Source: G965199725 sp965199725
Lineage (GTDB): Bacteria; Pseudomonadota; Gammaproteobacteria; Nitrosococcales; Methylophagaceae
DNA length: 64,000 nt
Reading direction: 5' to 3'
Assembly: GCA_965199725.1 (NCBI GenBank)
Contig: OZ241321.1
Span: 992,001-1,056,000 of the forward strand
Below the pieces are notes generated by a model, which saw only the letters and a program-made list of their open reading frames with translations, searched no databases and had not been told where the DNA came from. Shown piece by piece: positions 54,305 to 63,450 of this stretch; position 1 is the first letter of the stretch, and every line of letters begins with the position of its first letter. A program made the translations under genes and the position numbers.

Positions 54305-54915
54305 TCATGAGTAACTGCCTTTGGGCCTGCATGCTGTCAATGCGTCAATGCTATGTGCCTCGTGGCTGACAGCAAGACTATCTGTGCTAGATACATGTGA
54401 CATTTGCAGATCAAACGCGGTATCATCAATCATTAATGCTTGATGGGCGTTGATACCAAAATGCGCGATTAATTATGTAATCATTTGTGGGTGAGCCTTT
54501 GAATAACATTCATCAGCACAGCGTGTGGCGTGAAAGGACCGTCTTAAATTGTTAGTGGCAAGGGCTTTAAACATTGACGGCTTTTCCCAGTAGCAATAGC
54601 AAGAAAATAGCGCTGCCTATACAAGAAGTTTAATAAGGCGATGTGCATTGTTGAACAGGGAAGTATTATGAGCGCTTTTAGCCATGTTTCAAGGTATGTA
54701 TCAACTAAATTGTTACTGGTTTGTCCATCAATATTGGGGTAAGGAGCTTGCATTACATAGCTTAAGCTCAGACCAATAACGTAACTGACGATCGCTTGTT
54801 TCAGTGGCGTTAGCCCCAGACGCTCTAACGCTGATTGTATACAGTAAATAATATGACCAGTAGAATCCGTCAAGGTGCCATCCCAGTCAAATACGATAAG
54901 TTGGTAACGTTTCAT
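54305..54915 (-). pseudogene. Frameshifted HAD-family phosphatase (Gph-like)
   Basis: An intact-looking start (MKRYQLIVFDWDGTLTDST, HAD motif I) runs to about 54550 (FLAIATGKSR, motif II region) and then terminates early. The family sequence resumes one frame over: LATNNLRRSFHATRCADE, SKAHPQM, a TAA stop, then HFGINAHQALMIDDTAFDLQM (motif IV, where IGDT is usual) and SHEAHSIDAL to a stop at 54305. One frameshift plus one nonsense mutation thus split a gene of about 200 codons that sits 2 bases from rluC. Bases 54126-54304 are unassigned. Confidence 0.85.
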
Positions 54916-54917
54916 TT

Positions 54918-55877
54918 TTATTGTCTCAGTCTGTTCAGCACATATTGTAATTCAGTTGGTAACGGTGCCTGCAGGTTCAATGATCGTTTGTTAATTGGGT
55001 GTTCGATACCCAGCTTCCATGCGTGCAAAAACAGCCGTTTTAAACCAAACTGTTTCATCTTTTCATTAAAGCTACGTTCGCCATATTTAGTATCACCAGC
55101 GATAGGGTGCTTAATATGCGCAGCATGAACACGAATTTGATGTGTTCTGCCAGTATGTAATACAACTTCGCTAAGTTGCATCTCTGAAAAAGGCTCAATC
55201 GGAATGAATATTGTTTTGGCGTATTTTCCATTCGGGTCAACACATGCCATGCGTTCACCAGATGTAACGATATTTTTTTGTATTGGCTGATTGACCAATT
55301 TTTGTTTGTTGCCCCAGTTGCCGCTCATCAGCGTGAGGTAACACTTATCTACTGTATGATTGATCATTTGCTGTTGTAGGTTGCGCAGGGCGGTACGATG
55401 TTTGGCTAAGAGCAAGCAACCTGATGTGTCACGATCAAGGCGATGTACAAGCTCCAGATAAGGCATCTCATTACGGATAATCCGCAAGGCTTCAATAATA
55501 CCCTGATTAATGTTGTTACCAGCATGTACTGCTAGTCCGTAAGGTTTATTGAGTACCAGCAAGTCATCGTCTTCCATTAGCACACTGTCTATGATCTGTT
55601 GTCTTATGAGGCTATTAACAAATGGCCTGTTAATTTTTGCGGTTGTAGTTGTACGTAGTGGCGGAATACGCACAGTATCATTTTTGCATATTTTATAGGT
55701 TTGTCTGATTCTGCCTTTGTTGATACGTACCTCGCCTGTCCTGATGGCACGATAAATACGGCTTTTGGGCACGCCTTTTGCCAGATTTAATAAGAAGTTA
55801 TCAATGCGTTGCCCTGATTGATCGGCAGAGACATTGATAAATTGAACAGAACCATGCTTGCTGTTATCGCTAGTCAT
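54918..55877 (-). CDS. rluC: 23S rRNA pseudouridine synthase RluC
   Basis: 319 residues from the ATG at 55877 (a TTG precedes it). The N-terminal S4 domain has QRIDNFLLNLAKGVPKSRIY; the RluA-type catalytic motif is VHRLDRDTSGCLLLAKH (Asp about 145), followed by HTGRTHQIRVHAAHIKHPI. Divergent from rne, the arrangement that distinguishes RluC from RluD. Confidence 0.93.
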   Translation of the reverse strand: MTSDNSKHGSVQFINVSADQSGQRIDNFLLNLAKGVPKSRIYRAIRTGEVRINKGRIRQTYKICKNDTVRIPPLRTTTTAKINRPFVNSLIRQQIIDSVLMEDDDLLVLNKPYGLAVHAGNNINQGIIEALRIIRNEMPYLELVHRLDRDTSGCLLLAKHRTALRNLQQQMINHTVDKCYLTLMSGNWGNKQKLVNQPIQKNIVTSGERMACVDPNGKYAKTIFIPIEPFSEMQLSEVVLHTGRTHQIRVHAAHIKHPIAGDTKYGERSFNEKMKQFGLKRLFLHAWKLGIEHPINKRSLNLQAPLPTELQYVLNRLRQ

Positions 55878-56373
55878 CAAATTGTCTGGATTGCTTATTG
55901 CTGATAAGATAAAAAACTGCTACAATTAACTAGGCTGGATTTCATTCTAGGCTGAGATGAAAACTGGCAGATAGCATGTCGCTCCCAAACAGGTTGATGC
56001 GGTTAAGCATCCAAATTATAGGCTTTGCCATGCTAAAAACAGCATGGCAGGAACTTTTACAGACCAAGAGTTTACAGGAATTTAAAGAAACACAATGGTT
56101 CCCATGTCTGATCCAAAGATTATAAGGCAGGATAATAGAGTTGTAAATTAATAGTCGCTACTGGCAGTTGCATCTTAAGGGGCAAACATTGATGATGAGA
56201 CAGAACTATAATGTCTTGGCAGTGGTTGTTAGTATCAATGCGGTTAAAAATCATACAAACGCAGGTTATTTATTGACTATTTAAGTTACACTAAATTTAA
56301 GTCTTACTGATTGGTAACTTGCCCATATACAATGGGTGAACGATGCGGGAGCCTCAATTTAAGAGGTTCACAA
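55878..56373 (+). promoter_or_regulatory. rne: Long leader region upstream of rne
   Basis: About 500 bases without a recognised gene between rluC and rne. E. coli rne has a long structured leader through which RNase E controls its own mRNA, so a similar role is plausible. It includes a GCCATGC/GCATGGC inverted repeat (near 56026-56049) and a 49-codon open frame (55976-56125) with no ribosome binding site or recognised homology. No regulatory site is proven. Confidence 0.4.
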
Positions 56374-58308
56374 ATGAAACGAATTTTAATTAACGCAACT
56401 CATAAAGAGGAGTTGCGGGTGGCAGTCATTGATGGCCACCATCTGTTTGATATACATACTGAAGTTCCAGCTAAAGAGCAGAAAAAAGGTAACGTATATA
56501 AGGGTAAAATTACCCGAGTAGAGTCTAGTCTAGAGGCTGTGTTTGTTGAATATAGTTCAGAAAGACAAGGATTTTTGCCATTCAAGGAAATATCCAGAGA
56601 TTACTTCAGTAAAGCGCCAAGTGGCAGATCAGATTCCGCTAAAGCACAAGATTTACTTAAAGTTGGTCAAGAGGTTATCGTTCAGATAGTCAAAGAAGGG
56701 CGAGGTAATAAAGGTGCAGCATTAACTACATTTATCAGTCTTGCTGGTCGTTATTTAGTATTAATGCCGAATAGTCCACGTGCTGGCGGTATTTCACGTC
56801 ATATTGATGGTGATGAGCGTACTGAATTACAAGCAGTAATAAGTGAACTCAGCGTTCCTGAGCGCATGGGGATGATCGTACGTACCGCTGGCGCTGGCAA
56901 GCAGCTTGAAGAGTTGAAATGGGACTTAGATTATCTTGTGCAATTGTGGGCAGAGATAGATAAGGCAGCACAAGGACGCACTGCGCCATTTCTTGTTTAT
57001 CAGGAAAGCAATATCGTAATTCGTACTTTACGTGATTACTTACGTGAAGACATCAGTGAAATCTTAATTGATTCCCCGTTTGTTTATCAAACGGGCTATG
57101 ATTTTATGCGTATGGTCATGCCCCGTGAATTAAATAAACTCAAGCTATATCAGGGCACTATACCTTTATTTACACGTTATAGAATTGAAAGCCAGATTGA
57201 GTCTGTACTTAGTCATAAAGTGCATTTACCATCAGGTGGCGCATTAGTGATTGATTTAACCGAGGCACTAACATCAATTGATGTTAATTCTGCTAAGGCA
57301 AACAAGGGCAGTGACATTGAAGAGACCGCATTTAATACCAATCTGGAGGCAACAGCAGAAATTGCCCGCCAATTACGCCTACGTGACTTAGGTGGCTTGA
57401 TTGTAGTTGACTTTATTGATATGGCTTCCAGCCGCCATCAGCGTGATGTTGAAAACCAGTTGCGCGATCATTTCAAAGCAGACAGTGCGCGGGTACAAAT
57501 CGGTCGTATTTCCAAATTTGGTTTGCTTGAAATGTCTCGGCAACGATTACGTCCTTTACTAGGCGATTCACATCAAGAAGTCTGCCCACGTTGTTCAGGT
57601 TTGGGGCATGTCCGTAGCGTTGAATCACTAGGTTTGGCAATGCTTCGCCTATTTGAAGAGGACGCCGCTAGGGAGACTGTAGCAAAACTGGTCGTCCAAT
57701 TGCCAGCCTCAGTTGCAACATTTTTGCTTAATGAAAAGCGAGGACAACTTGATACAATTGAGCGTAACTATGGTATCAAGTTATTGGTAGTGCCAAACCC
57801 TAACATAGAGACACCCCGCTATGATATTAAACGCATTCAAGGTGTTGGACAAACTGTAGTCAGCTATAATATTGATCTGGTTTCTGAGGCCGAAATGCTC
57901 CCCACAGTTCAGCAACAGCCGATACTTGAAAAGCCAGCAATAACGGGTATATCCCCTGCTGATCCGGCGCCCAAACCGGCAAACAAAAATAAGCTTGGCT
58001 TATTAAAACGCCTATGGGCTATTTTTTCTGGACAAAACCACAATCGTGTTGCTGATAGTGCTAAGACAGAGAAAACAGTTGCCAGCAAACCCAGATCTAG
58101 TCAAAACAGGCGACCACGTAACCGAAATAATAATCGCCGTGGCCCTCGTCAGCGGCGAGATCAGGGTAATATTACACAGACAAAACAGTCAGCCGCCGCT
58201 ATATCTGTGACTGAAAAACGCAAACATGAGGCTGCTGGCGGAGATAGCAATTTCAAGCAAGGCTCATCCCTGAATGTCCCACATTCAAGGCGTGCTGATC
58301 TTCGTTAA
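56374..58308 (+). CDS. rne: Ribonuclease E with short C-terminal scaffold
   Basis: Endoribonuclease central to mRNA decay and rRNA/tRNA processing. 644 residues from the ATG at 56374 (MKRILINATHKEELRVAVID, AAGAGG ahead). S1 domain at about 36-120, catalytic acidic sites in LTSIDVNSAKA and GGLIVVDFIDM, and the Zn-link CPRCSGLGHV (about 405). After about residue 510 the tail is short: an amphipathic LGLLKRLWAIFSG, probably the membrane anchor, then an arginine-rich RNA-binding stretch. The long E. coli scaffold for degradosome partners is missing. Confidence 0.95.
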   Translation: MKRILINATHKEELRVAVIDGHHLFDIHTEVPAKEQKKGNVYKGKITRVESSLEAVFVEYSSERQGFLPFKEISRDYFSKAPSGRSDSAKAQDLLKVGQEVIVQIVKEGRGNKGAALTTFISLAGRYLVLMPNSPRAGGISRHIDGDERTELQAVISELSVPERMGMIVRTAGAGKQLEELKWDLDYLVQLWAEIDKAAQGRTAPFLVYQESNIVIRTLRDYLREDISEILIDSPFVYQTGYDFMRMVMPRELNKLKLYQGTIPLFTRYRIESQIESVLSHKVHLPSGGALVIDLTEALTSIDVNSAKANKGSDIEETAFNTNLEATAEIARQLRLRDLGGLIVVDFIDMASSRHQRDVENQLRDHFKADSARVQIGRISKFGLLEMSRQRLRPLLGDSHQEVCPRCSGLGHVRSVESLGLAMLRLFEEDAARETVAKLVVQLPASVATFLLNEKRGQLDTIERNYGIKLLVVPNPNIETPRYDIKRIQGVGQTVVSYNIDLVSEAEMLPTVQQQPILEKPAITGISPADPAPKPANKNKLGLLKRLWAIFSGQNHNRVADSAKTEKTVASKPRSSQNRRPRNRNNNRRGPRQRRDQGNITQTKQSAAAISVTEKRKHEAAGGDSNFKQGSSLNVPHSRRADLR

Positions 58309-58356
58309 TTATGCTTGTTGCAAGAAAACGTTAAGTAATAAAGTGATGGTATAAAA

Positions 58357-58392
58357 AACAACGGGTATAATATATTGCCTGTTGTTGCTTTT
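58357..58392 (+). terminator. Probable rne terminator
   Basis: AACAACGGG (58357-58365) pairs with CCTGTTGTT (58378-58386) allowing one G-U pair, with a 12-base AT loop and GCTTTTATT after it. Confidence 0.6.
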
Positions 58393-58505
58393 ATTGATGA
58401 TATTAAAGTGCGGTCATTATTGCAATAATAAAAAAGCTGGTAAAAAATGCTCAGGTAACAGATAATACAATCCGTTGTTTGGTGATTCAATCAGCAAAGA
58501 TGCTA

Positions 58506-58775
58506 ATGAGTAATAAAACAGATAATGGTGAACTGTCATGTTTGTTGGGGCGGCAGCTAATACATAATAATAAGCAATGCGAGGTTGTGGAGTTGCTGGA
58601 TGACACTGAATTGGTGTTGCAGGTGTTGCAACACGATACCAGCATTCAGGCCAGCCAATATGGTGAGGGTCATCGCACTGTACCTGTTACCTATATTGTG
58701 CCAATATTTGATGAAACAGGCAGCCTGCATCCAGACCTTAAACTGGCCGGGGTAAAATTATCGCTTTGCAAATAA
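58506..58775 (+). CDS. Conserved hypothetical protein beside kdsB
   Basis: 89-residue soluble protein (MSNKTDNGELSCLLGRQLIH). GRQLIHNNKQCEVVELLDD and ASQYGEGHRTVPVTYIVP look like a small beta-rich fold; I have the impression of similar small proteins near gammaproteobacterial rne or kdsB genes but know no function. Earlier in-frame starts at 58479 and 58500 exist. The 3' end overlaps the convergent kdsB by 18 bases. Confidence 0.7.
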   Translation: MSNKTDNGELSCLLGRQLIHNNKQCEVVELLDDTELVLQVLQHDTSIQASQYGEGHRTVPVTYIVPIFDETGSLHPDLKLAGVKLSLCK

Positions 58776-59513
58776 GCGGCGCACCGCGCGTAAATCTTGA
58801 TCGCTATCAACACTTTGCCCACTAGGTTCTTTTGCCATAGTCAGGTGAATTTTACTACCATAATAGATGGCGCGTAATTGTTCTAATGATTCCTGTTGCT
58901 CAAGCATGCACGGGCTTGATTGACCGAACTTTTTTAAGAAGCCAGCGCGATAACCATATACGCCAATATGCTGATAATAGGGCAAGTCAGCCGCCAATGA
59001 GATTGCTTTATTACCATGATCGCGCAGATATGGAATCGGCGCGCGACTAAAATAAAGCGCATAACCACGGCTATCCATCACGACCTTAACAACATTTCTA
59101 TCCAACACCTGTTGTTGATGGTTAATTGGTGTATACAAGCTGGTAATATCAGCATTTTGCTGTTGGTTAAGGTCTGTTGCTACCTGATTTATTAGGCTGG
59201 CAGGTAAAGATGGTTCATCGCCTTGTACATTGACAACAATATCATTATCAGTAAAGTTGCGTATTGCAGCAACTTCAGCAAGCCGGTCAGTGCCGGATAA
59301 GTGACTGGCTTTTGTCATGCAGACATCGGCACCAAATTGCTTGGCGGCTTTTTGGATGCGTCTGTCATCAGTAGCGATAATGATGTTGCTGGCAAGGCTT
59401 TCTGTGGCTCGCTCATAAACATGCTGGATCATCGGTTTGCCGGCAATATCAAGCAGGGGTTTGCCTGGCAAGCGACTAGCGCTAAAACGTGCAGGAATAA
59501 TAACGTTAAACAT
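58758..59513 (-). CDS. kdsB: CMP-KDO synthetase (3-deoxy-manno-octulosonate cytidylyltransferase)
   Basis: Activates KDO with CTP for lipopolysaccharide core synthesis. 251 residues; FNVIIPARFSASRLPGKPL at the N-terminus, SGTDRLAEV and the metal-binding VNVQGDEPSLP. It normally adjoins ycaR and lpxK; here an eroded ankyrin gene lies between. Confidence 0.95.
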   Translation of the reverse strand: MFNVIIPARFSASRLPGKPLLDIAGKPMIQHVYERATESLASNIIIATDDRRIQKAAKQFGADVCMTKASHLSGTDRLAEVAAIRNFTDNDIVVNVQGDEPSLPASLINQVATDLNQQQNADITSLYTPINHQQQVLDRNVVKVVMDSRGYALYFSRAPIPYLRDHGNKAISLAADLPYYQHIGVYGYRAGFLKKFGQSSPCMLEQQESLEQLRAIYYGSKIHLTMAKEPSGQSVDSDQDLRAVRRLFAKR

Positions 59514-59639
59514 GGCTTAAAAACGGGTTAAGTGATTTATTTAGTAAAACATTGATACATAAAGATACATGTCTGCTACTGGATAAAAAAGAATGTTTGG
59601 TCACGGTATTTTATTTATTTATTGTAAATCGTGTAATTG

Positions 59640-59850
59640 CTAGCGCGCTTTGCTGTCTTTTAAGGCAGCGTTTTCCAATATTTGAGCTATAGGCAGTATC
59701 TCCTGCGCTATTCTTTACCCCAATATCTGCCCCTGCTGTCAGCAATATGGTGATTATTGCTGAGTTTTGATTAAAGTTTGCTGCCGCCATTAAAGCAACC
59801 CAGCCGTTTTTATTTCGTGCCTTAGCATCCATACCCCTTGCAAGTTCCAT
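59640..59850 (-). pseudogene. Remnant of an ankyrin-repeat protein
   Basis: The minus strand reads MELARGMDAKARNKNGWVAL, AAANFNQNSAIITILLTAGADI and GVKNSAGDTA, covering about one and a half ankyrin repeats (compare NGWTALM, LL-AGAD-, KN-GDTA). After GDTA the sense sequence shifts frame to LPIAQILENAALKDSKAR and a stop. Upstream repeats are missing. Probably the 3' end of a decayed ankyrin gene; the 79-codon open version could in principle still be translated. Confidence 0.6.
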
Positions 59851-60121
59851 TGCTTATACCTTTTACGCTTGCGGTTTGCTAGTATTGATTAGTTAACCAA
59901 ATCATTATCATTGACACATTGATTGACTGTCAGTGCTATCAATACCAGCAAAAAGATTTTGTGTAACATTGCTTGTTTTTCTGTCTGCTATTGTCTGTTA
60001 AGTGTAGGCTGGTTTATTGGTCACAAGCAAATACGCTATTTTAGCTTTAGCAATAAACAGCCAGTAGCAATTTATCTGTGGGTATGTATTGTGCTTGAAA
60101 TTATGTAACCTTAACCATTGG
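59851..60121. other. Gap with no convincing gene
   Basis: A 61-codon open frame on the plus strand (59923-60108) is cysteine- and aromatic-rich, with no ribosome binding site or family resemblance. I treat it as chance or remnant sequence. Confidence 0.35.
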
Positions 60122-60295
60122 TTATTTATCGATCTTTAGTTTACGCGCTTCATCTGGCAGCATAACTGGAATATTGTCATGAACAGGATAGGCTATAAGG
60201 CAATCAGCGCAGATAAGCTCTTGTTGAGGCTGATGATAATCAAGTTCACTTTTACAGTTTGGGCAGACTAAAATAGCAAGTAGAGATTTATCCAT
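60122..60295 (-). CDS. ycaR: Trm112/YcaR-family small zinc protein
   Basis: 57 residues, translated directly: starts MDKSLLAILVCPNCKSELDY and has a second cysteine pair in ICADCLIAYPVHDNIPVML. The four cysteines suggest a zinc ribbon. In gammaproteobacteria it is fixed between lpxK and kdsB; its role is not established. The ATG overlaps the lpxK stop by 8 bases. Confidence 0.92.
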   Translation of the reverse strand: MDKSLLAILVCPNCKSELDYHQPQQELICADCLIAYPVHDNIPVMLPDEARKLKIDK

Positions 60296-61274
60296 AGGAT
60301 ACTTTCCTTAGCTTTTCTATCAAAAGAGCATCCAGTTTACCGCTTATTGTCGCTGATATGGGCACATACCACATATTTTTGGTGGCAAATAATCGGCATT
60401 TGACCGCATCTTTTTCAGTCATCAGTATAGGATAGCCATCAGCAAAGGTGAGATCGCCGTGTTGATAGCGATGGTGATCGGCAAAAGGATGGCGTAATAA
60501 AGTTAGCCCCTGCTGCTCTAATTGGCTAAAAAAACGATCAGGGTTACCCACACCGGCAATAGCATGTAATGGTTGAGCGCTGAAATCAGCTATATCTTTG
60601 CTGATAGTCTCATCAGCTAAGTTAATTGTGGTATGTTGCGTTATCGTCATCATAAAAGGGCAGTAATCATTACTTTGGTTGTAGATAATAAAATCTAAGG
60701 TTTTTAATCTTGATAGCGGTTCGCGCAATGGGCCGGCAGGCAAACTCAATTGATTACCAAATAGCCGCATACCGTCCACGACAGCAATTTCTATATCGCG
60801 TGCTAATGCTAAATGTTGTAGCCCATCATCGGCGATGATGACATCACAGCTATATCGGTTCAGCAGCATTTGACCTGCCTGTGTGCGATTGGGTGAAACG
60901 CCCACTGGGCAAGCTGTCTGTCTGCTGATAACAATAGGCTCATCGCCAACAATGTCTGGATTGCTTTTTGCCTTAACATCAATCGGGTAGTGCAAAGCGT
61001 GACCACCATAGCCACGGCTGATTATGCCCGGCTTAAAACCAGCCTGCTTTAATTGTTTGACTAGCCAGATAACAGCAGGGGTTTTGCCAGTGCCGCCGGC
61101 AGCGATATTGCCTATAATAATGACTGGTACTTTCAGTCGATATTGCTTTATTAGCCCAAGACAATACAGTGTTTTGCGCACTGCAATGGTGACAAGATAT
61201 AAAAAGGATAAAGGCAGCAATAACCAACGCACAGGATGCGGCTGATACCAGCTATTTATAAGCCATTTAGTCAT
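60288..61274 (-). CDS. lpxK: Tetraacyldisaccharide 4'-kinase
   Basis: Phosphorylates the lipid A precursor at the inner membrane. 328 residues; an N-terminal membrane helix (about 14-34), Walker A GNIAAGGTGKTPAVIWL (about 51-67) and VIIADDGLQHLAL. It overlaps msbA by 4 bases and ycaR by 8, forming a tight operon. Confidence 0.95.
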   Translation of the reverse strand: MTKWLINSWYQPHPVRWLLLPLSFLYLVTIAVRKTLYCLGLIKQYRLKVPVIIIGNIAAGGTGKTPAVIWLVKQLKQAGFKPGIISRGYGGHALHYPIDVKAKSNPDIVGDEPIVISRQTACPVGVSPNRTQAGQMLLNRYSCDVIIADDGLQHLALARDIEIAVVDGMRLFGNQLSLPAGPLREPLSRLKTLDFIIYNQSNDYCPFMMTITQHTTINLADETISKDIADFSAQPLHAIAGVGNPDRFFSQLEQQGLTLLRHPFADHHRYQHGDLTFADGYPILMTEKDAVKCRLFATKNMWYVPISATISGKLDALLIEKLRKVSYG

Positions 61275-63040
61275 TTAGCCTTGTTATCCTGAAATTGCAG
61301 GCGATGAAGTTCTGCATAGTATTCATTTTTAGCAAGCAATTCGGTGTGGGTGCCTGTCTCAATAATTAGGCCATTATGTAGCACAATAATCTGATCGGCA
61401 TTTTCAATCGTTGATAAACGATGAGCAATCACCAGAGTAGTGCGTCGTTTCATCAATGTTTCCAGTGCTGCCTGCACATGACGTTCGGCCTCAGTATCCA
61501 GCGATGAAGTGGCCTCGTCAAGAATCAGGATAGGTGCATCGTTGAGTAGCGCGCGCGCAATAGCAATACGTTGTCGTTGACCGCCAGACAATAACACTCC
61601 ATTTTGGCCAACTTGCGTTGCTAGGCCATCAGGTAGGCGTACTATAAATTGCCAAGCGTGCGCTGCTTTGGCTGCAGCAATAATATCCTGTTCGCAGGCA
61701 TCAGCTTTTTGACCATAGGCAATGTTGCCTGCAATAGTATCATTAAAGAGTACAACCTGTTGATTAACCAAAGATATTTGCGAGCGCAGATTTTTTAGTG
61801 TTAGTGTATTAATATCAATACCATCAATTTGAATCTGTCCTTTAAGGCAGGGATAGAAGCGTACCAGCAGATTAACCAGTGTTGTTTTACCACTGCCTGA
61901 ATGACCAACAAATGCGATAGTTTGCCCTGGTTTTGCAGCAAAAGAAATACCGTTAATGACGTCGCCTTTCGCATCATCGTAAGCAAAGTGGACATCATAA
62001 TAACTGACGTTTCCTTGTGCCCGGCCATCAATAGTTTTATTACCAGTATCTGCTTCGGCCTCCATATCAAGCAAGGAAAAAATACTATGCGCTGCAGCTA
62101 TACCTGCTTGTATTTTGCCGTTTATTTTTGTCAGCCGCTTTAATGGCGTTAATATCATAAACATTGCAGTGACAAACGAAATAAAACTTCCTGCGGTTAT
62201 CTTTTCCAACATACCTGGCAATGTTGCCAGATAAATAACGATGGATAACCCCAATACGGTCATTAGTTGAATGATCGGCTGGCTGATTGCATCAGTCGCC
62301 ACCATTTTCATTCGTTGTCGCCTATTTTGTTGGTTTACTTGATCAAAACGGTTGCCTTCGTATTGTTGGCCGGCAAAGATTTTAACTTCTCGATGGCCTT
62401 CAATTATTTCACTGCTGATGTGGCTAACGCTGCCCATAGAGTCTTGAATAGTTTTGCTGATATGGCGGAAGCGGCTACTGATTATGTAAATCAACCAGGC
62501 AATAGCGGGCACAGTTGCTAAAATAATCAGTGAAAGTATACCGTTTAAATAAATCATCCATGCCAGTAAGCCGATAATTGTTAGTGTGTCACGAATTAAA
62601 CTTAACAACGCATCCGTGGTAGCATTGGCTACCTGCTCAACATCATAAAGTAATTTTGACATTAATATGCCCGAGGTGGTTTTATCGTAAAAGCTGGCAG
62701 GCAATGATAATAGATGCTCAAACATTTCTTGGCGTAATGTTTTGATAGCATTACGCGCAATCCACCCCAGACCATAAGAAGTGATAAAGTTAGCCGTGCC
62801 TCGTACCAAAAATAACGTGATAAGGATCAGGGGAATTAGTTTGATGGTGGCACTGTCTCGCTCAACAAAGGTGCCGTCCATCAGCGGTTTCATAATTGCG
62901 GCCAAGCCAGTTTCGGTAGCGGCAAATACCAACATGGCAATAACGGCAATGATAAAGGCAAACCAATAAGGTTTTACATACGTTAGTAAGCGTTGGTAGA
63001 TTTGGCCAGCATTTTCTGTATCTGCGGGTTGGTGTCTCAT
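61271..63040 (-). CDS. msbA: Lipid A flippase MsbA
   Basis: ABC exporter moving core-lipid A across the inner membrane as a homodimer. 589 residues: six membrane segments (about 25-320) and an ATPase domain with Walker A GHSGSGKTTL, signature LSGGQRQRIAIARALL, Walker B ILILDEATSSLDTEAE and the switch His in VIAHRLSTI. The start overlaps the exbD stop by 4 bases. Confidence 0.95.
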   Translation of the reverse strand: MRHQPADTENAGQIYQRLLTYVKPYWFAFIIAVIAMLVFAATETGLAAIMKPLMDGTFVERDSATIKLIPLILITLFLVRGTANFITSYGLGWIARNAIKTLRQEMFEHLLSLPASFYDKTTSGILMSKLLYDVEQVANATTDALLSLIRDTLTIIGLLAWMIYLNGILSLIILATVPAIAWLIYIISSRFRHISKTIQDSMGSVSHISSEIIEGHREVKIFAGQQYEGNRFDQVNQQNRRQRMKMVATDAISQPIIQLMTVLGLSIVIYLATLPGMLEKITAGSFISFVTAMFMILTPLKRLTKINGKIQAGIAAAHSIFSLLDMEAEADTGNKTIDGRAQGNVSYYDVHFAYDDAKGDVINGISFAAKPGQTIAFVGHSGSGKTTLVNLLVRFYPCLKGQIQIDGIDINTLTLKNLRSQISLVNQQVVLFNDTIAGNIAYGQKADACEQDIIAAAKAAHAWQFIVRLPDGLATQVGQNGVLLSGGQRQRIAIARALLNDAPILILDEATSSLDTEAERHVQAALETLMKRRTTLVIAHRLSTIENADQIIVLHNGLIIETGTHTELLAKNEYYAELHRLQFQDNKAK

Positions 63041-63450
63041 TCAGGCTGACGAGTTGCTAATGTTAAACGGTTATAACCCAGTTGCCGCGATGTATCCATA
63101 ATTGTTACAACATGCTGATATTCTGCACTGGCATCAGCACTGATAATAATATGCGGGTCAGCATCCTTCCCTGCTGCTTTTTTTAGTCCATCAGCGATTT
63201 TTGCATGAGTCAGGTCATCAAATACGGTATCGTTAATACTGAATGTACCATCAGTAAACACAACTATATCAATAGTAAGTTGTTCTTGCTCCGTTGGCTC
63301 TCCTGTTGCTTCAGGCAAATCCACTTTGAGAGAACTTTCTCGCACAAAACTTGTTGATATCATAAAAAACAACAGCAACAAAAAGACAATATCAATCATT
63401 GGGGTAATGTTAACGTCAACTTCTTCTGGCCGTTGGTTTGACAGCTTCAC
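63037..63450 (-). CDS. exbD: ExbD/TolR-family biopolymer transporter
   Basis: 137-residue protein with a single membrane segment containing the proton-path Asp (ITPMIDIVFLLLLFFMIST, Asp about 24) and a periplasmic domain. Works with the ExbB/TolQ partner to couple proton flow to outer-membrane processes. In this msbA-linked context it is usually called ExbD-like; TonB is not in view. Confidence 0.92.
   Translation of the reverse strand: MKLSNQRPEEVDVNITPMIDIVFLLLLFFMISTSFVRESSLKVDLPEATGEPTEQEQLTIDIVVFTDGTFSINDTVFDDLTHAKIADGLKKAAGKDADPHIIISADASAEYQHVVTIMDTSRQLGYNRLTLATRQPE

Noticed and set aside
59923..60108. 61-codon open frame between the ankyrin remnant and ycaR
   Set aside because: No ribosome binding site, unusual cysteine/aromatic content, no family match.
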